Source: Rhodopirellula baltica (GTDB taxonomy: Bacteria > Planctomycetota > Planctomycetia > Pirellulales > Pirellulaceae). From it: a stretch of 64,000 nt of DNA. A program made the translations under genes and the position numbers. Of this stretch, positions 9,077 through 17,486 are shown piece by piece. The notes below the pieces were generated by a model. It worked only from the letters and a program-made list of their open reading frames with translations, had not been told where the DNA came from and did no database searches. The DNA is taken from positions 62,001 through 126,000 of the forward strand of contig PPHI01000012.1 in the NCBI GenBank assembly GCA_002901265.1, in the 5' to 3' direction. The first letter of the stretch is position 1. Every line of letters begins with the position of its first letter.

Positions 9077-10398
9077 TGATTTCAACAAGGACGAAATGGA
9101 TCGTCTGCTTTATTGCCGCCGTTGGGTTCGCGTTTGATATCTACGAACTTCTGATGCTGCCGCTGATTCTGCGTCCGGCGTTGGCCGAGTTGGGTGGGAT
9201 CGCGCCCGGCACGCCTGAGTTCGAGTATTGGCGCGGTGTATTGTTTTTTGTGCCTGCGATGATCGGCGGGATCGTTGGACTGGGCGGCGGTTATTTGACC
9301 GACACGCTTGGCCGTCGACGTGTGTTGACGTTCAGCATCTTGTTGTACGCGTTTGCCGCACTTGCCTGTGGTTTCGTGACATCGCTACCGATGCTGCTGG
9401 TTTGTCGATGCCTCGTTTTCGTTGGCGTGTGCGTCGAATTCGTCGCCGCTGTGGCATGGTTGGCGGAATTGTTTGACGATGCCAAACAGCGTGAGGCGGC
9501 GCTCGGGTACACCCAAGCGTTTAGTTCGATCGGTGGTTTGTTGGTAACGGCAGCCAACTTGTTGGCAATCCGCTACGCGACATCGCTTCCCGAGATTGCG
9601 GGCGGACACGAAGCTTGGCGTTATACGGTGATCTCAGGTGTGATTCCGGCGTTGCCCCTGATTCTGGTGCGTCCGTTTTTGCCCGAGTCGCCGAAGTGGC
9701 AAGAGAAAAAGTTGGCGGGGCAATTGCGACGTCCGAGCTTGAAAGAGTTGTTTTCACCGGAATTGCGTAAGACAACCATCGTGACAACCTTGATGTTCGC
9801 TTGCAGCTACGGTGCGGCATTCGGTGCGCTTCAGCAAACGCCTTCGATCGTCCCCGGACTAGAAGACGTACAAAGCCAAACGGAGTCGATGTCTGTACCA
9901 CAGCGGAAGCAGTTTGAACAACAAACTGCAGCGACGGTGAACGGCTACCAAGAAATCGGCGGATTGATCGGGCGGTTCGTGTTCGCCACGATGGCAATCT
10001 ATGTCGTCAGTCGACGTCGATTGCTGCGGCTCTTTCAATGGCCAGGTTTAATCGTGGTGCCGCTCGTTTATTTCGTCGCGATCGATAGCGGGCTCATGGG
10101 GCTGAAACTTGGGATTTTCTTTGCCGGGTTGTTGACGGTGGCCCAGTTCAGCTTTTGGGGCAACTACCTGCCTCAGGTTTTCCCGTTGCACCTTCGCGGT
10201 ACCGGCGAAAGCTTTGCCGCGAACATCGGTGGTCGAATGATCGGGACATCATTCGCGGCCGTGACGGCTTGGCTGATTACGGTTATCCCGTCACACGATG
10301 CGGCATTTGCCGCGGGGGCCGTTGCGCTGGGAACATACCTGGTGGGAAGTGTTCTATCGTTCTTCCTTGAAGAACCGAAGCCGGAAACTGCGGAGTAG
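9076..10398 (+). CDS. MFS transporter
   Basis: About 440 residues with some 12 hydrophobic segments. The loop between segments two and three reads TDTLGRRRVL, matching the conserved major facilitator motif (G-x-x-x-D-x-x-G-R-R). The N-terminus FAFDIYELLMLPL is typical of sugar or organic-acid/metabolite:H+ symporters in which an Asp lies in the first helix. The large loop near residues 280-310 contains a polar insert (SQTESMSVPQRKQ). The ATG used shares one base with the previous TGA, and a GTG three bases earlier would give a four-base overlap. Coupling to the propeller protein suggests joint handling of one substrate, which cannot be identified. Confidence 0.9.
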   Translation: MISTRTKWIVCFIAAVGFAFDIYELLMLPLILRPALAELGGIAPGTPEFEYWRGVLFFVPAMIGGIVGLGGGYLTDTLGRRRVLTFSILLYAFAALACGFVTSLPMLLVCRCLVFVGVCVEFVAAVAWLAELFDDAKQREAALGYTQAFSSIGGLLVTAANLLAIRYATSLPEIAGGHEAWRYTVISGVIPALPLILVRPFLPESPKWQEKKLAGQLRRPSLKELFSPELRKTTIVTTLMFACSYGAAFGALQQTPSIVPGLEDVQSQTESMSVPQRKQFEQQTAATVNGYQEIGGLIGRFVFATMAIYVVSRRRLLRLFQWPGLIVVPLVYFVAIDSGLMGLKLGIFFAGLLTVAQFSFWGNYLPQVFPLHLRGTGESFAANIGGRMIGTSFAAVTAWLITVIPSHDAAFAAGAVALGTYLVGSVLSFFLEEPKPETAE

Positions 10399-10410
10399 AC
10401 TCCGTTTGAC

Positions 10411-11628
10411 TCAGGCTTCGCTGATGACGGCGTATTGTCGTTTCCCAGTTTTGCCGATCCAAAGCGTGACCGGTGTTTCGCCACAAGTTCGATAACGTCG
10501 CTCCAAAGTATTCGCGTCCACGGCTGCCCCGCGGGTTTTCACACTTGCGGGGTAGCTGTCGAGGTCGCGAAGCGTGCGACGTAGCTTTCGGTCATCGCTG
10601 CTACCGCTCCACAGAACAGGTCTGCAGATCGCTAGTGGTCCTTCGACAGGTGTGTCTGATGTAAGAAATCCTGCAGGGCCACCGAGCGTCGACAATCCGT
10701 GTCGCTCGGCAAAAGCTTCCGTCAAACCTGCCGCGCGGATCGCAGGATCCGGGGCAATGATATAGCCCAGCGGACTCTTGATGTCGGTAACTGACGAGCC
10801 GATCTGGCTGGCTTCGCAACGGGCTCGGTCCGCAGCGAAGACATGGCTTGTTTGTTTGCAAACGATGACAGCACTTCGTCCGCCGATTGGCAAATCCAAC
10901 GACAAGCTTTTACTTGCCGATTCAATTGCCCGTCCCGTCAGGATCGTTTGCTCACGAACGCTGCTTGAATAGGAAATCCAGACGCGGTGTCGATTTGGAT
11001 GGTCTTCGATGTCGGCGGCCGGGGCAATTTTGGCAACCGCTCCATCGCACTGGTTGATCAGCGTTTCGACAACTTCCCATGACGGCGAATAGTCCTCGGG
11101 CCGCGTTTTCCGTCCTTGCTTTGTCCGTCGATCAGGATCGAGATGAATCAAACTCTCTGATCGAAGCTGGACCTCGGCCGCATCCATGCAGTTCACTTGC
11201 CATTGGGCATCAACCGGTAAATGCATGGCAAGATTCCGCATCGCCATGGCGGCAGTCAGCGGATCCGAATCGACCGCCAGCAACGAATTCCCCCGGCCCA
11301 ACGACCGCGCCGTCGCTAGCGCATCCGCACCAATCCCACAGCAGATGTCGAAGACATTGAACCCGGAAAGCCAGCTTGCTTTGAGCGACGCCACTCGCTG
11401 ATGGGTTGCCTGGGCAAGAGAACGCTCATCGCACCACCAAAACCCAGAGCCGAATTTTCGATGTGCTTTCGGCTGCAATCCAATGACGGCTGACAAAAAC
11501 GTAACCTGATCCGGATCGACTCTTTCCCGAATTGCCAATTCGATTTCCCGCGCGTTGGCTCCGGCGATCGAAAGCACCTCGTTCGCAACTGGCTCCAGCG
11601 ACGCCAAGACCTCGGCATGGGAAAGCAT
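10411..11628 (-). CDS. Class I SAM-dependent methyltransferase with THUMP-like domain
   Basis: A Rossmann methyltransferase core has the SAM-binding motif DICCGIGADAL near residue 95, an acidic end of strand two (LLAVDSDP) and the active-site-like LDPDRR motif near 165. The C-terminal part (PASVKTRGAAVD through ERRYRTCGETPV) matches the THUMP-like tail of this family, which implies an RNA substrate. I start at the ATG at 11628, giving MLSHAEVLASL. The longer frame to 11709 runs into the rplK terminator and is unlikely to be translated. It converges with the MFS gene at a 12-base gap and lies just downstream of the rplK terminator, so it needs its own promoter. Confidence 0.85.
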   Translation of the reverse strand: MLSHAEVLASLEPVANEVLSIAGANAREIELAIRERVDPDQVTFLSAVIGLQPKAHRKFGSGFWWCDERSLAQATHQRVASLKASWLSGFNVFDICCGIGADALATARSLGRGNSLLAVDSDPLTAAMAMRNLAMHLPVDAQWQVNCMDAAEVQLRSESLIHLDPDRRTKQGRKTRPEDYSPSWEVVETLINQCDGAVAKIAPAADIEDHPNRHRVWISYSSSVREQTILTGRAIESASKSLSLDLPIGGRSAVIVCKQTSHVFAADRARCEASQIGSSVTDIKSPLGYIIAPDPAIRAAGLTEAFAERHGLSTLGGPAGFLTSDTPVEGPLAICRPVLWSGSSDDRKLRRTLRDLDSYPASVKTRGAAVDANTLERRYRTCGETPVTLWIGKTGKRQYAVISEA

Positions 11629-11701
11629 TGCTCGTTGCGGCGGTAGCGTCACAGATCTTTGCTGACGAACGGGGAGGTGATTTGGCGTCTTGGATCGGAC
11701 C

Positions 11702-11749
11702 AAAAACAAACCGCCCTGACGAAACGCTTTCGCGTTTCGCCGGGCGGTT
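11702..11749 (-). terminator. Rho-independent terminator after rplK
   Basis: On the minus strand an 8-bp outer stem (AACCGCCC / GGGCGGTT) and an 8-bp inner stem (GCGAAACGC / GCGTTTCGT core) close on a four-base loop. They are followed by TGTTTTTG. It lies about 50 bases past the rplK stop, so the nusG-rplK transcript ends here. Confidence 0.85.
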
Positions 11750-11797
11750 GATGGATTCTAAGCGTGGCAAAAGCTACGCTGAGCGGTGTGCGAAGAA

Positions 11798-12223
11798 CTA
11801 GCCTTCGACTTCGATGCCCATGCTGCGAGCGGTGCCTTCGATCATGCGGATGGCTTGGTCCATGCTGCGAGCGTTCAAGTCAGCCATCTTCTTGGTTGCG
11901 ATATCTTCGCACTGAGCGCGAGTGACTTTCGCGACCTTTTCGATGTGAGGAACGCCACTGCCCTTTGCGATTCCGGCAGCTTGCTTCAGCAGCGAAGCGG
12001 CTGGAGGGCTCTTGGTGATGAACTCGAAGCTACGGTCGTTGTAAACCGTGACGACGACGGGGATCGGGGTTCCGTTGTACTCTTTGGTACGGTCGTTGAA
12101 TGCTTGGACGAACTGTCCAAGGTTGACACCGTATTTACCCAACGAGGTACCGACTGGAGGAGCGGGAGTTGCTTGACCGCCGGGAACCTGGAATTTTGCT
12201 TGGCCGGTAACTTGCTTTGCCAT
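11798..12223 (-). CDS. rplK: 50S ribosomal protein L11
   Basis: The 141-residue product has the canonical L11 architecture. The N-terminal domain begins [18 protein letters not shown] and contains the Pro-rich [15 protein letters not shown]. The C-terminal rRNA-binding domain has [11 protein letters not shown] and ends [16 protein letters not shown]11 binds 23S rRNA at the GTPase-associated centre and takes part in factor binding and the stringent response. The length is exactly that of the family. It lies 58 bases after nusG. Unlike the common rplK-rplA-rplJ-rplL order, it is followed at once by a strong terminator and no rplA. Confidence 0.98.
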   Translation of the reverse strand: MAKQVTGQAKFQVPGGQATPAPPVGTSLGKYGVNLGQFVQAFNDRTKEYNGTPIPVVVTVYNDRSFEFITKSPPAASLLKQAAGIAKGSGVPHIEKVAKVTRAQCEDIATKKMADLNARSMDQAIRMIEGTARSMGIEVEG

Positions 12224-12281
12224 GACTGCTTTATCTGTCTTCTAGACGTTGTGTTAATATTTGGAGAGGCCGATAGGTTAA

Positions 12282-12947
12282 CTACAGAGGCTCAACTTGC
12301 CAGTGGTGTAACTCCATCGGAACGCTCCGACCAAAAATATTGATAATCACGGTGACGCGACCGTTTGCTTCGTCGACCGAATCGACGTCGCCTTCCTGGT
12401 TTTCGAAGTTGCCTTCCTTGACGCGAACTCGATCGCCCACCTTGAATGGGATGCCAACTTTGATGGGTTGGTCTTCTTCGTCTTCCGCTTCGGGGCGATT
12501 GATGAACCGATCGACGTCGGCGGGGTCCATCGGCATTGGCTTGCCTGCTGACCCGGTGAAATCGCTAATCCCGCCGGTTTCCCGCACCAAAAACCAAGTG
12601 TCATCGTTGATTGCCATCCGGGCCATGATGTAGCCAGGAAGCAATTTACGCTTGGTGATACGTTTCTTTCCATCGCGAGTAAATGTTGCGACGTCTTCGC
12701 TGGGAACGACAACATCGCCAAAGAACTCTTCCATACCTTCCATGCGGATGCGTTTGCGCAGGGCGTCCGCGATGGAGTCTTCGCGGTTGAACGCGACCTT
12801 GAGGATGTACCAGTCCATATCGACATCGGATGCATTCTCATCGACGTCGGCTTGATCGTCAGCTTCGACGACCTCGTCTTCGACCGATTCAATGTCCGAG
12901 TTCAATTCGGGGTCATCGGATTCGATAGGTTGCTGTTCTTCCGACAT
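12282..12947 (-). CDS. nusG: Transcription termination/antitermination protein NusG
   Basis: This is a 221-residue NusG. A 43-residue acidic N-terminal extension (rich in Glu and Asp) precedes the NGN domain, which starts MDWYILKVAFNRE. The domain includes LLPGYIMARM and TGGISDFTG. An acidic linker (INRPEAEDEEDQP) leads to the KOW domain (FKVGDRVRVKEG). E. coli NusG has 181 residues, so the extra length is the acidic tail and linker. NusG binds RNA polymerase and links it to Rho or ribosomal S10. It sits between secE and rplK, as in most bacteria. No clear Shine-Dalgarno sequence is visible before the ATG. Confidence 0.97.
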   Translation of the reverse strand: MSEEQQPIESDDPELNSDIESVEDEVVEADDQADVDENASDVDMDWYILKVAFNREDSIADALRKRIRMEGMEEFFGDVVVPSEDVATFTRDGKKRITKRKLLPGYIMARMAINDDTWFLVRETGGISDFTGSAGKPMPMDPADVDRFINRPEAEDEEDQPIKVGIPFKVGDRVRVKEGNFENQEGDVDSVDEANGRVTVIINIFGRSVPMELHHWQVEPL

Positions 12948-13025
12948 GAAATGAGTTATTGGTGCGATGGACTGATGGTGGTTTGGCGATTGCCGTTCTT
13001 TGTGATCCGCAATGTGACGGCCGTT

Positions 13026-13484
13026 TTAGGCGGTTGCCCAAAGCAGATTGAAGAACGCTTGCCAGAAGATGTCAAACGAAAACAGCGACACGGCGAGGAT
13101 TACGATCGTCAAAATCACAACGATCGAGGCTCGCTTGACTTCGTCGCGTGCTGGCCAAGTGACCTTTTTCATCTCCGCTTCCACGGCGATCAGAAAGTCA
13201 GCGAACATGGGCCAGTTTACCAACCGAAACGCAAACCAAAAACCGATCAACACGATGGCAAAGGGAACGCCAACAATCAGCATATTGTTGCTGGAGACGC
13301 CATCGAGCGTCGAGTAGAGCGACCAGCATCCGAGCGCGACGATGACCCAAATCGACAGTGCCGTCAATTGACGGACAACACGGCCTTGGTTGGGCTTGAA
13401 TACAGACGCGTGGAACAGTTCGCTAACGAGCGAGCTGCCACTTGCATTCGAATTCGCGTTACTCCCGGCGATTTCTCGAGACAC
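13026..13484 (-). CDS. secE: Preprotein translocase subunit SecE
   Basis: The C-terminal half carries the conserved SecE cytoplasmic helix AEMKKVTWPARDEV, followed by a membrane helix (VVILTIVILAVSLFSF). Two further membrane segments (ALSIWVIVALGCWSL and LIVGVPFAIVLIGFW) lie upstream, as in the three-helix type of SecE. I start at a GTG preceded by AAGGA with six-base spacing, giving 152 residues. An ATG at 13541 would add 19 residues without a matching ribosome site. SecE clamps SecY in the inner-membrane translocon. The gene lies between tRNA-Trp and nusG, the usual place. Confidence 0.95.
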   Translation of the reverse strand: MSREIAGSNANSNASGSSLVSELFHASVFKPNQGRVVRQLTALSIWVIVALGCWSLYSTLDGVSSNNMLIVGVPFAIVLIGFWFAFRLVNWPMFADFLIAVEAEMKKVTWPARDEVKRASIVVILTIVILAVSLFSFDIFWQAFFNLLWATA

Positions 13485-13715
13485 GGTATGTCCTTGTGTG
13501 GTTAGTGGCCGATTCTTGGCCGACGGAATAATGGCCGCCAAGTTTTAACCGAGATCACGAACGGGTGTGTCTGAAGGGAGACTTGTTCCAAGGATCCTGG
13601 GATGGCGTTGGATCCGACGATCTGCGGCAAAACGAGACTGCCATGGGTGTTAACAGGCAGATCGTACTGGCAACTAGAGTCTTGGCACCAGAGCAGCACG
13701 AAAGCTGTTAAAAAG

Positions 13716-13788
13716 CAGGAGTGGAGGGACTCGAACCCCCAGCCGCTGGTTTTGGAAACCAGAGCTCTGCCAATTGAGCTACACTCCT
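13716..13788 (-). tRNA. tRNA-Trp (CCA)
   Basis: The acceptor stem AGGAGTG pairs with CACTCCT, the discriminator is G, and the anticodon loop is TTCCAAA in a five-base CTGGT/ACCAG stem. The T-arm carries GTTCGAG. The 3' CCA is not encoded. It lies between tuf and secE, the same place as in many bacteria. Confidence 0.97.
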
Positions 13789-13892
13789 TGATGTCCAGAA
13801 CAGGTACAAATGACGACCTGTCCTGGGCAGCTATCTTAACGCCGAGAACCAACGACCCGACAGACGGTCCGTTGGCTCTCCGGTGGTTTTCT

Positions 13893-13923
13893 CAAAAGAT
13901 TTGGTCGGTGTCGAGCACCGACC
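13893..13923 (-). terminator. Possible terminator or attenuator after tuf
   Basis: On the minus strand GGTCGGTG and CACCGACC form a perfect 8-bp stem with a five-base loop, followed by AAATCTTTTG. The T-run is interrupted, so it may stop only part of the transcripts before tRNA-Trp and secE. It begins 18 bases after the tuf stop. Confidence 0.4.
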
Positions 13924-13940
13924 CCATCGGTCGGCCGAAA

Positions 13941-15136
13941 TTACTCGATGATTTTGGTGACGACGCCCGAACCAACGGTGCGTCCACCTTCACGAATCGC
14001 GAAACGGACACCATCGTCCATCGCGATTGGCTTGTGCAGTTCAACGGTGACTTTGACGTTGTCGCCGGGCATGCACATTTCAGCGCCTTCCAGGTTCGCA
14101 GTTCCGGTCACGTCAGTGGTACGGAAGTAGAACTGTGGGCGGTAGCCACTGAAGAACGGGGTGTGACGTCCACCTTCGTCTTTGCTCAAGCAGTAAACTT
14201 CAGCTTCGAACTTGGTGTGAGGGGTGATCGATCCTGGCTTGGCCAGAACCTGACCACGTTGGATTTCTTCACGCTTTACACCACGCAGAAGGCAACCGAC
14301 GTTATCGCCAGCGCGTCCTTCGTTCATTTCCTTGCGGAACATTTCAACGCCGGTGCAGATGGTCTTGGTCGAGTCTGGCTTCAGGCCGACGATCGCGACT
14401 TCTTCACCAACCTTGATCACACCACGCTCGATACGACCGGTCGCAACAGTACCACGACCTTCGATCGAGAAGACGTCTTCGATCGCCATCAAGAATGGCT
14501 TGTCGTCTTCGCGGACGGGCTCAGGAATGTACTCGTCCAGTGCGTCCATCAGTTCGCTGATGCACTTGCTGGCTTCTGGGTCCGAAGGGTTGTTGTACGC
14601 TGGCAGCGACGAACCTTGGATGACAGGAACGTCATCGCCGGGGAAGTCGTACTTGCTGAGCAGTTCGCGAGCTTCCAGTTCGACCAATTCCAGCAATTCT
14701 GGATCGTCGACCAAGTCGCACTTGTTCAGGTAAACAACGATGTAAGGAACACCGACCTGACGAGCGAGCAGAACGTGCTCTTTCGTTTGGGGCATTGGGC
14801 CGTCAGCAGCCGAAACGACGAGAATCGCTCCGTCCATCTGGGCCGCACCGGTGATCATGTTCTTGACGAAGTGGCGTGACCTGGGCAGTCGATGTGAGCG
14901 TAGTGACGGTTGTCGCTTTCGTATTCTACGTGAGCTACAGCGATCGTCACGGTCTTGGTCGCGTCACGGACCGTACCGCCCTTTGCGATGTCCGAATAAC
15001 CCTTCGCTTGAGCCAGTCCCTTTGCAGCTTGGACGGCTAGGATAGCGCCAGTGGTTGTGGTTTTACCGTGGTCAATGTGTCCAATGGTGCCGACGTTAAC
15101 GTGGGGCTTGGTCCGTTCAAATTGTGCCTTGGCCAT
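13941..15136 (-). CDS. tuf: Elongation factor Tu, with a one-base frameshift as sequenced
   Basis: Two adjoining frames together encode a full EF-Tu. The first (from the ATG at 15136) gives [16 protein letters not shown], the P-loop GHIDHGKTT and DCPGHA, then runs off frame. The second resumes at [14 protein letters not shown], with NKCDLVDD as the guanine-specificity motif, and ends [11 protein letters not shown]. Restoring one C on the plus strand between 14872 and 14873 restores Ala-Asp-Phe-Val-Lys and gives 398 residues, the normal length. The rest is intact and highly conserved, so a sequencing error or a very recent mutation is likelier than old decay. EF-Tu carries aminoacyl-tRNA to the ribosome as a GTPase. 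Switch I is unusual (see findings). Four tRNA genes lie upstream. Confidence 0.95.
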
Positions 15137-15572
<436 letters not shown>

Positions 15573-15639
15573 AAAGTCGGTTGGTGGCTAGAGCCAGCCG
15601 TACCCTACTAGGCCGTCGATGGATCGACGGTATTTGAAG

Positions 15640-15710
15640 AGCGGGTGAAGGGAATCGAACCCTCGTATTCAGCTTGGAAGGCTGCTGCACTACCATTGTG
15701 CTACACCCGC
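15640..15710 (-). tRNA. tRNA-Gly (TCC)
   Basis: The acceptor GCGGGTG pairs with CACCCGC and the discriminator is T. The anticodon loop is CTTCCAA. The anticodon stem GCAGC/GCTGA has a G-A mismatch at its top pair. The T-arm holds GTTCGAT. It corresponds to glyT of the E. coli tufB locus. Confidence 0.95.
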
Positions 15711-15785
15711 TTCCTGAAAGGCATTCCACGACGAAGATGATTGTGGAACACAAGTGCTCCTGCCTTTCAGTTTCATCTTCGCTAG

Positions 15786-15867
15786 TGGGGGCTACTGGAT
15801 TCGAACCAGTGTAGACATAGTCAGCGGATTTACAGTCCGCCCCCTTTAACCACTCGGGCAAACCCCC
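15786..15867 (-). tRNA. tRNA-Tyr (GTA)
   Basis: This class II tRNA has a long variable arm. The acceptor GGGGGTT pairs with AGCCCCC and the discriminator is A. The anticodon loop CTGTAAA sits in a GCGGA/TCCGC stem, and the T-arm holds GTTCGAA. It corresponds to tyrU of the E. coli tufB locus. Confidence 0.96.
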
Positions 15868-16021
15868 ATTTCGTTTCGCTAAAAACGAATGTTCTTCTTC
15901 GCGATTCCGTGTTGTCAGTCTGTGATGCGTTCTCTAGGAATTGTCGTCTTCGTCAGGTTTCCCGCAAGTCAGGCAGCCACATTAAGGTGACTGTTCCGCT
16001 CGTGTCTACCCAGGTTGGTCA

Positions 16022-16094
16022 AGCTAGCGGAGGGACTCGAACCCACGGCCGGCTGATTACAAATCAGCTGCTCTACCAACTGAGCTACGCTAGC
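16022..16094 (-). tRNA. tRNA-Thr (TGT)
   Basis: The acceptor GCTAGCG pairs with CGCTAGC and the discriminator is T. The anticodon loop TTTGTAA sits in a perfect GCTGA/TCAGC stem. The T-stem GTGGG/CCCTC has one T-T mismatch. It is the first tRNA of the cluster and corresponds to thrU of E. coli. Confidence 0.95.
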
Positions 16095-16157
16095 AATGGT
16101 TTGTCGCCAAAGCCGACATTCCCGATCGCAACCAGTGCGGTCGCTGGGAAGAGGCAG

Positions 16158-16185
16158 AGTTTAGCAATCGATCGTTTTGGGGCAA
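16158..16185 (-). promoter_or_regulatory. Candidate promoter of the tRNA-tuf cluster
   Basis: On the minus strand TTGCCC at 16185-16180 and TAAACT at 16163-16158 are separated by 16 bases. Each matches four of six bases of the sigma-70 boxes. The site lies about 65 bases upstream of the first tRNA, a suitable distance for a stable-RNA transcript. It is a prediction from sequence only. Confidence 0.35.
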
Positions 16186-16636
16186 GCCGGTTTCAGCACC
16201 AACTGGCCGCAATTCGTGTGACGTTTATTGCTAACGCTCCGACAACCTGATTCCGACTCTGGTTCGGCAGGTACGCAAAGATTCGGCAGGATCGCCTCGC
16301 CTCATGAGCCTGTTTGTCCGTTTTTAGACTGACACCCCGGTCTTCTCCACACGTCTACGATACCCACCCGTCCCGCTGACAATCGCAATTGATGCGTGTT
16401 TTAAGGGCGTTTTTGTCCATCGGTCTGAGTCGCAACAGGCTTCGATTGCTCTGAATTTGCCTGCCGAATTTTCTTCACAATCGCTGTGGGTCGTTCACCA
16501 AATCCGCTTGCCGCCCTTCGTCTCGCGTCCGGCGGGCCCTCTGCGGTCGCCACGATGGTCCTAATCGGGGTGGCGAAGTTTTTTTCAATCGCGTTCTGAC
16601 TCGCCTGTTGTTTGCCAGGACAATTCGGATTGCCCG
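16186..16636. other. Intergenic region without a recognised gene
   Basis: About 450 bases lie between the tRNA cluster promoter and the end of the MBL gene. The only open frame (16401-16652, minus) overlaps the 3' end of that gene in another frame and shows no recognisable motif. I see no strong hairpin-plus-T-run terminator for the upstream operon here. Confidence 0.4.
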
Positions 16637-17398
16637 CTAGGTTCCAAAGCAAACCTGCATTCGGTCTTCGGCGAGCGAGACCCCGATGTTTGTGTCCCGC
16701 AGACCGGCCGCAACTTCATCCAGCATCGCCGACGGCTGCGGATCGATCGGATTGACATGAGTGAGCAATAACTGTTTGGGGTTTGCCGATCGTGCGATTT
16801 GCACCAGACGCCCACAGTACGTGTGTCCGGTCTTTTCTGCTTGTGCTTTGAGGTCGTCTTGGAAGTAGCACTCGTGCATCAGCAGATCTGCGTCCGCGTT
16901 GAAGCTATCTGCATGGCGGTCGATTTGTCCCGTCGTGTCCGTTAAATAAACCAGCGTCGGACCGCCTGGCCATTGCATCCGATATCCGATGCTTGCGCCT
17001 GGGTGTGGCTGCGTTCGCCAAGTGACTTTGCAGTTATTGATCGTCAGTTCGTTTTGCCCGTCGATCGGGCACCACTGCGCGTCCAACTCGACTGGAAAGA
17101 CCAATGACGAGAACAGATGGGTGCGGATCGCATCGAGCTTTTCCTGCTCTCCCCAAATCCTCACCTTCTCGACGCCTTTGCCATAAAGCACGTCCAGCAG
17201 AAACGTCAGTCCGGCAATATGATCGAGATGCGCGTGACTGAGCAGGATGTCGAGCGAAGTGGTTTGGATCAGCTCGCGAACGCGGAACATGCCCGTTCCG
17301 GCATCCAGAATGATTCCCTCTGCGGGCAGAAAATAGCAACTCGTGTGACGCTGCTCGTTTGGATGGTAACCAGCGGTGCCAAGGCAGTGCAGCAGCAT
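16637..17398 (-). CDS. MBL-fold metallo-hydrolase, RNase Z-like
   Basis: The 253-residue protein starts MLLHCLGTAGYHPNE, the glycine-rich opening strand of the RNase Z/ElaC branch of the metallo-beta-lactamase fold. The metal motif SHAHLDHI has H55, H57, D59 and H60. A later Asp ligand lies in YLTDTTG, and His ligands follow in LMHECYF and LLTHVNP. The fold binds two metal ions and hydrolyses phosphodiester, thioester or lactam bonds. No exosite arm typical of tRNase Z is evident, so a tRNA 3'-processing role is possible but unproved. It is the last gene of a four-gene minus-strand operon, 88 bases after the RNA methyltransferase gene. Confidence 0.85.
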   Translation of the reverse strand: MLLHCLGTAGYHPNEQRHTSCYFLPAEGIILDAGTGMFRVRELIQTTSLDILLSHAHLDHIAGLTFLLDVLYGKGVEKVRIWGEQEKLDAIRTHLFSSLVFPVELDAQWCPIDGQNELTINNCKVTWRTQPHPGASIGYRMQWPGGPTLVYLTDTTGQIDRHADSFNADADLLMHECYFQDDLKAQAEKTGHTYCGRLVQIARSANPKQLLLTHVNPIDPQPSAMLDEVAAGLRDTNIGVSLAEDRMQVCFGT

Positions 17399-17486
17399 GA
17401 TGTCAGACGATGGAGAGTGCGTTGGGAAAAATGAGGCGATTCGGCATGATAATGCGGTGAAGCCTTCGTCCGTGAAAGTAGACGCG

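Noticed and set aside
13602-14879. 425-codon plus-strand frame over tRNA-Trp and tuf
   Set aside because: It crosses a tRNA gene and is antisense to EF-Tu.
14860-14895. Programmed frameshift in tuf
   Set aside because: No slippery heptamer or downstream structure is visible, and tuf is not known to use frameshifting; a sequencing error or mutation is simpler.
16401-16652. 83-codon minus-strand frame downstream of the MBL gene
   Set aside because: It overlaps the MBL 3' end in another frame and has no recognisable features.
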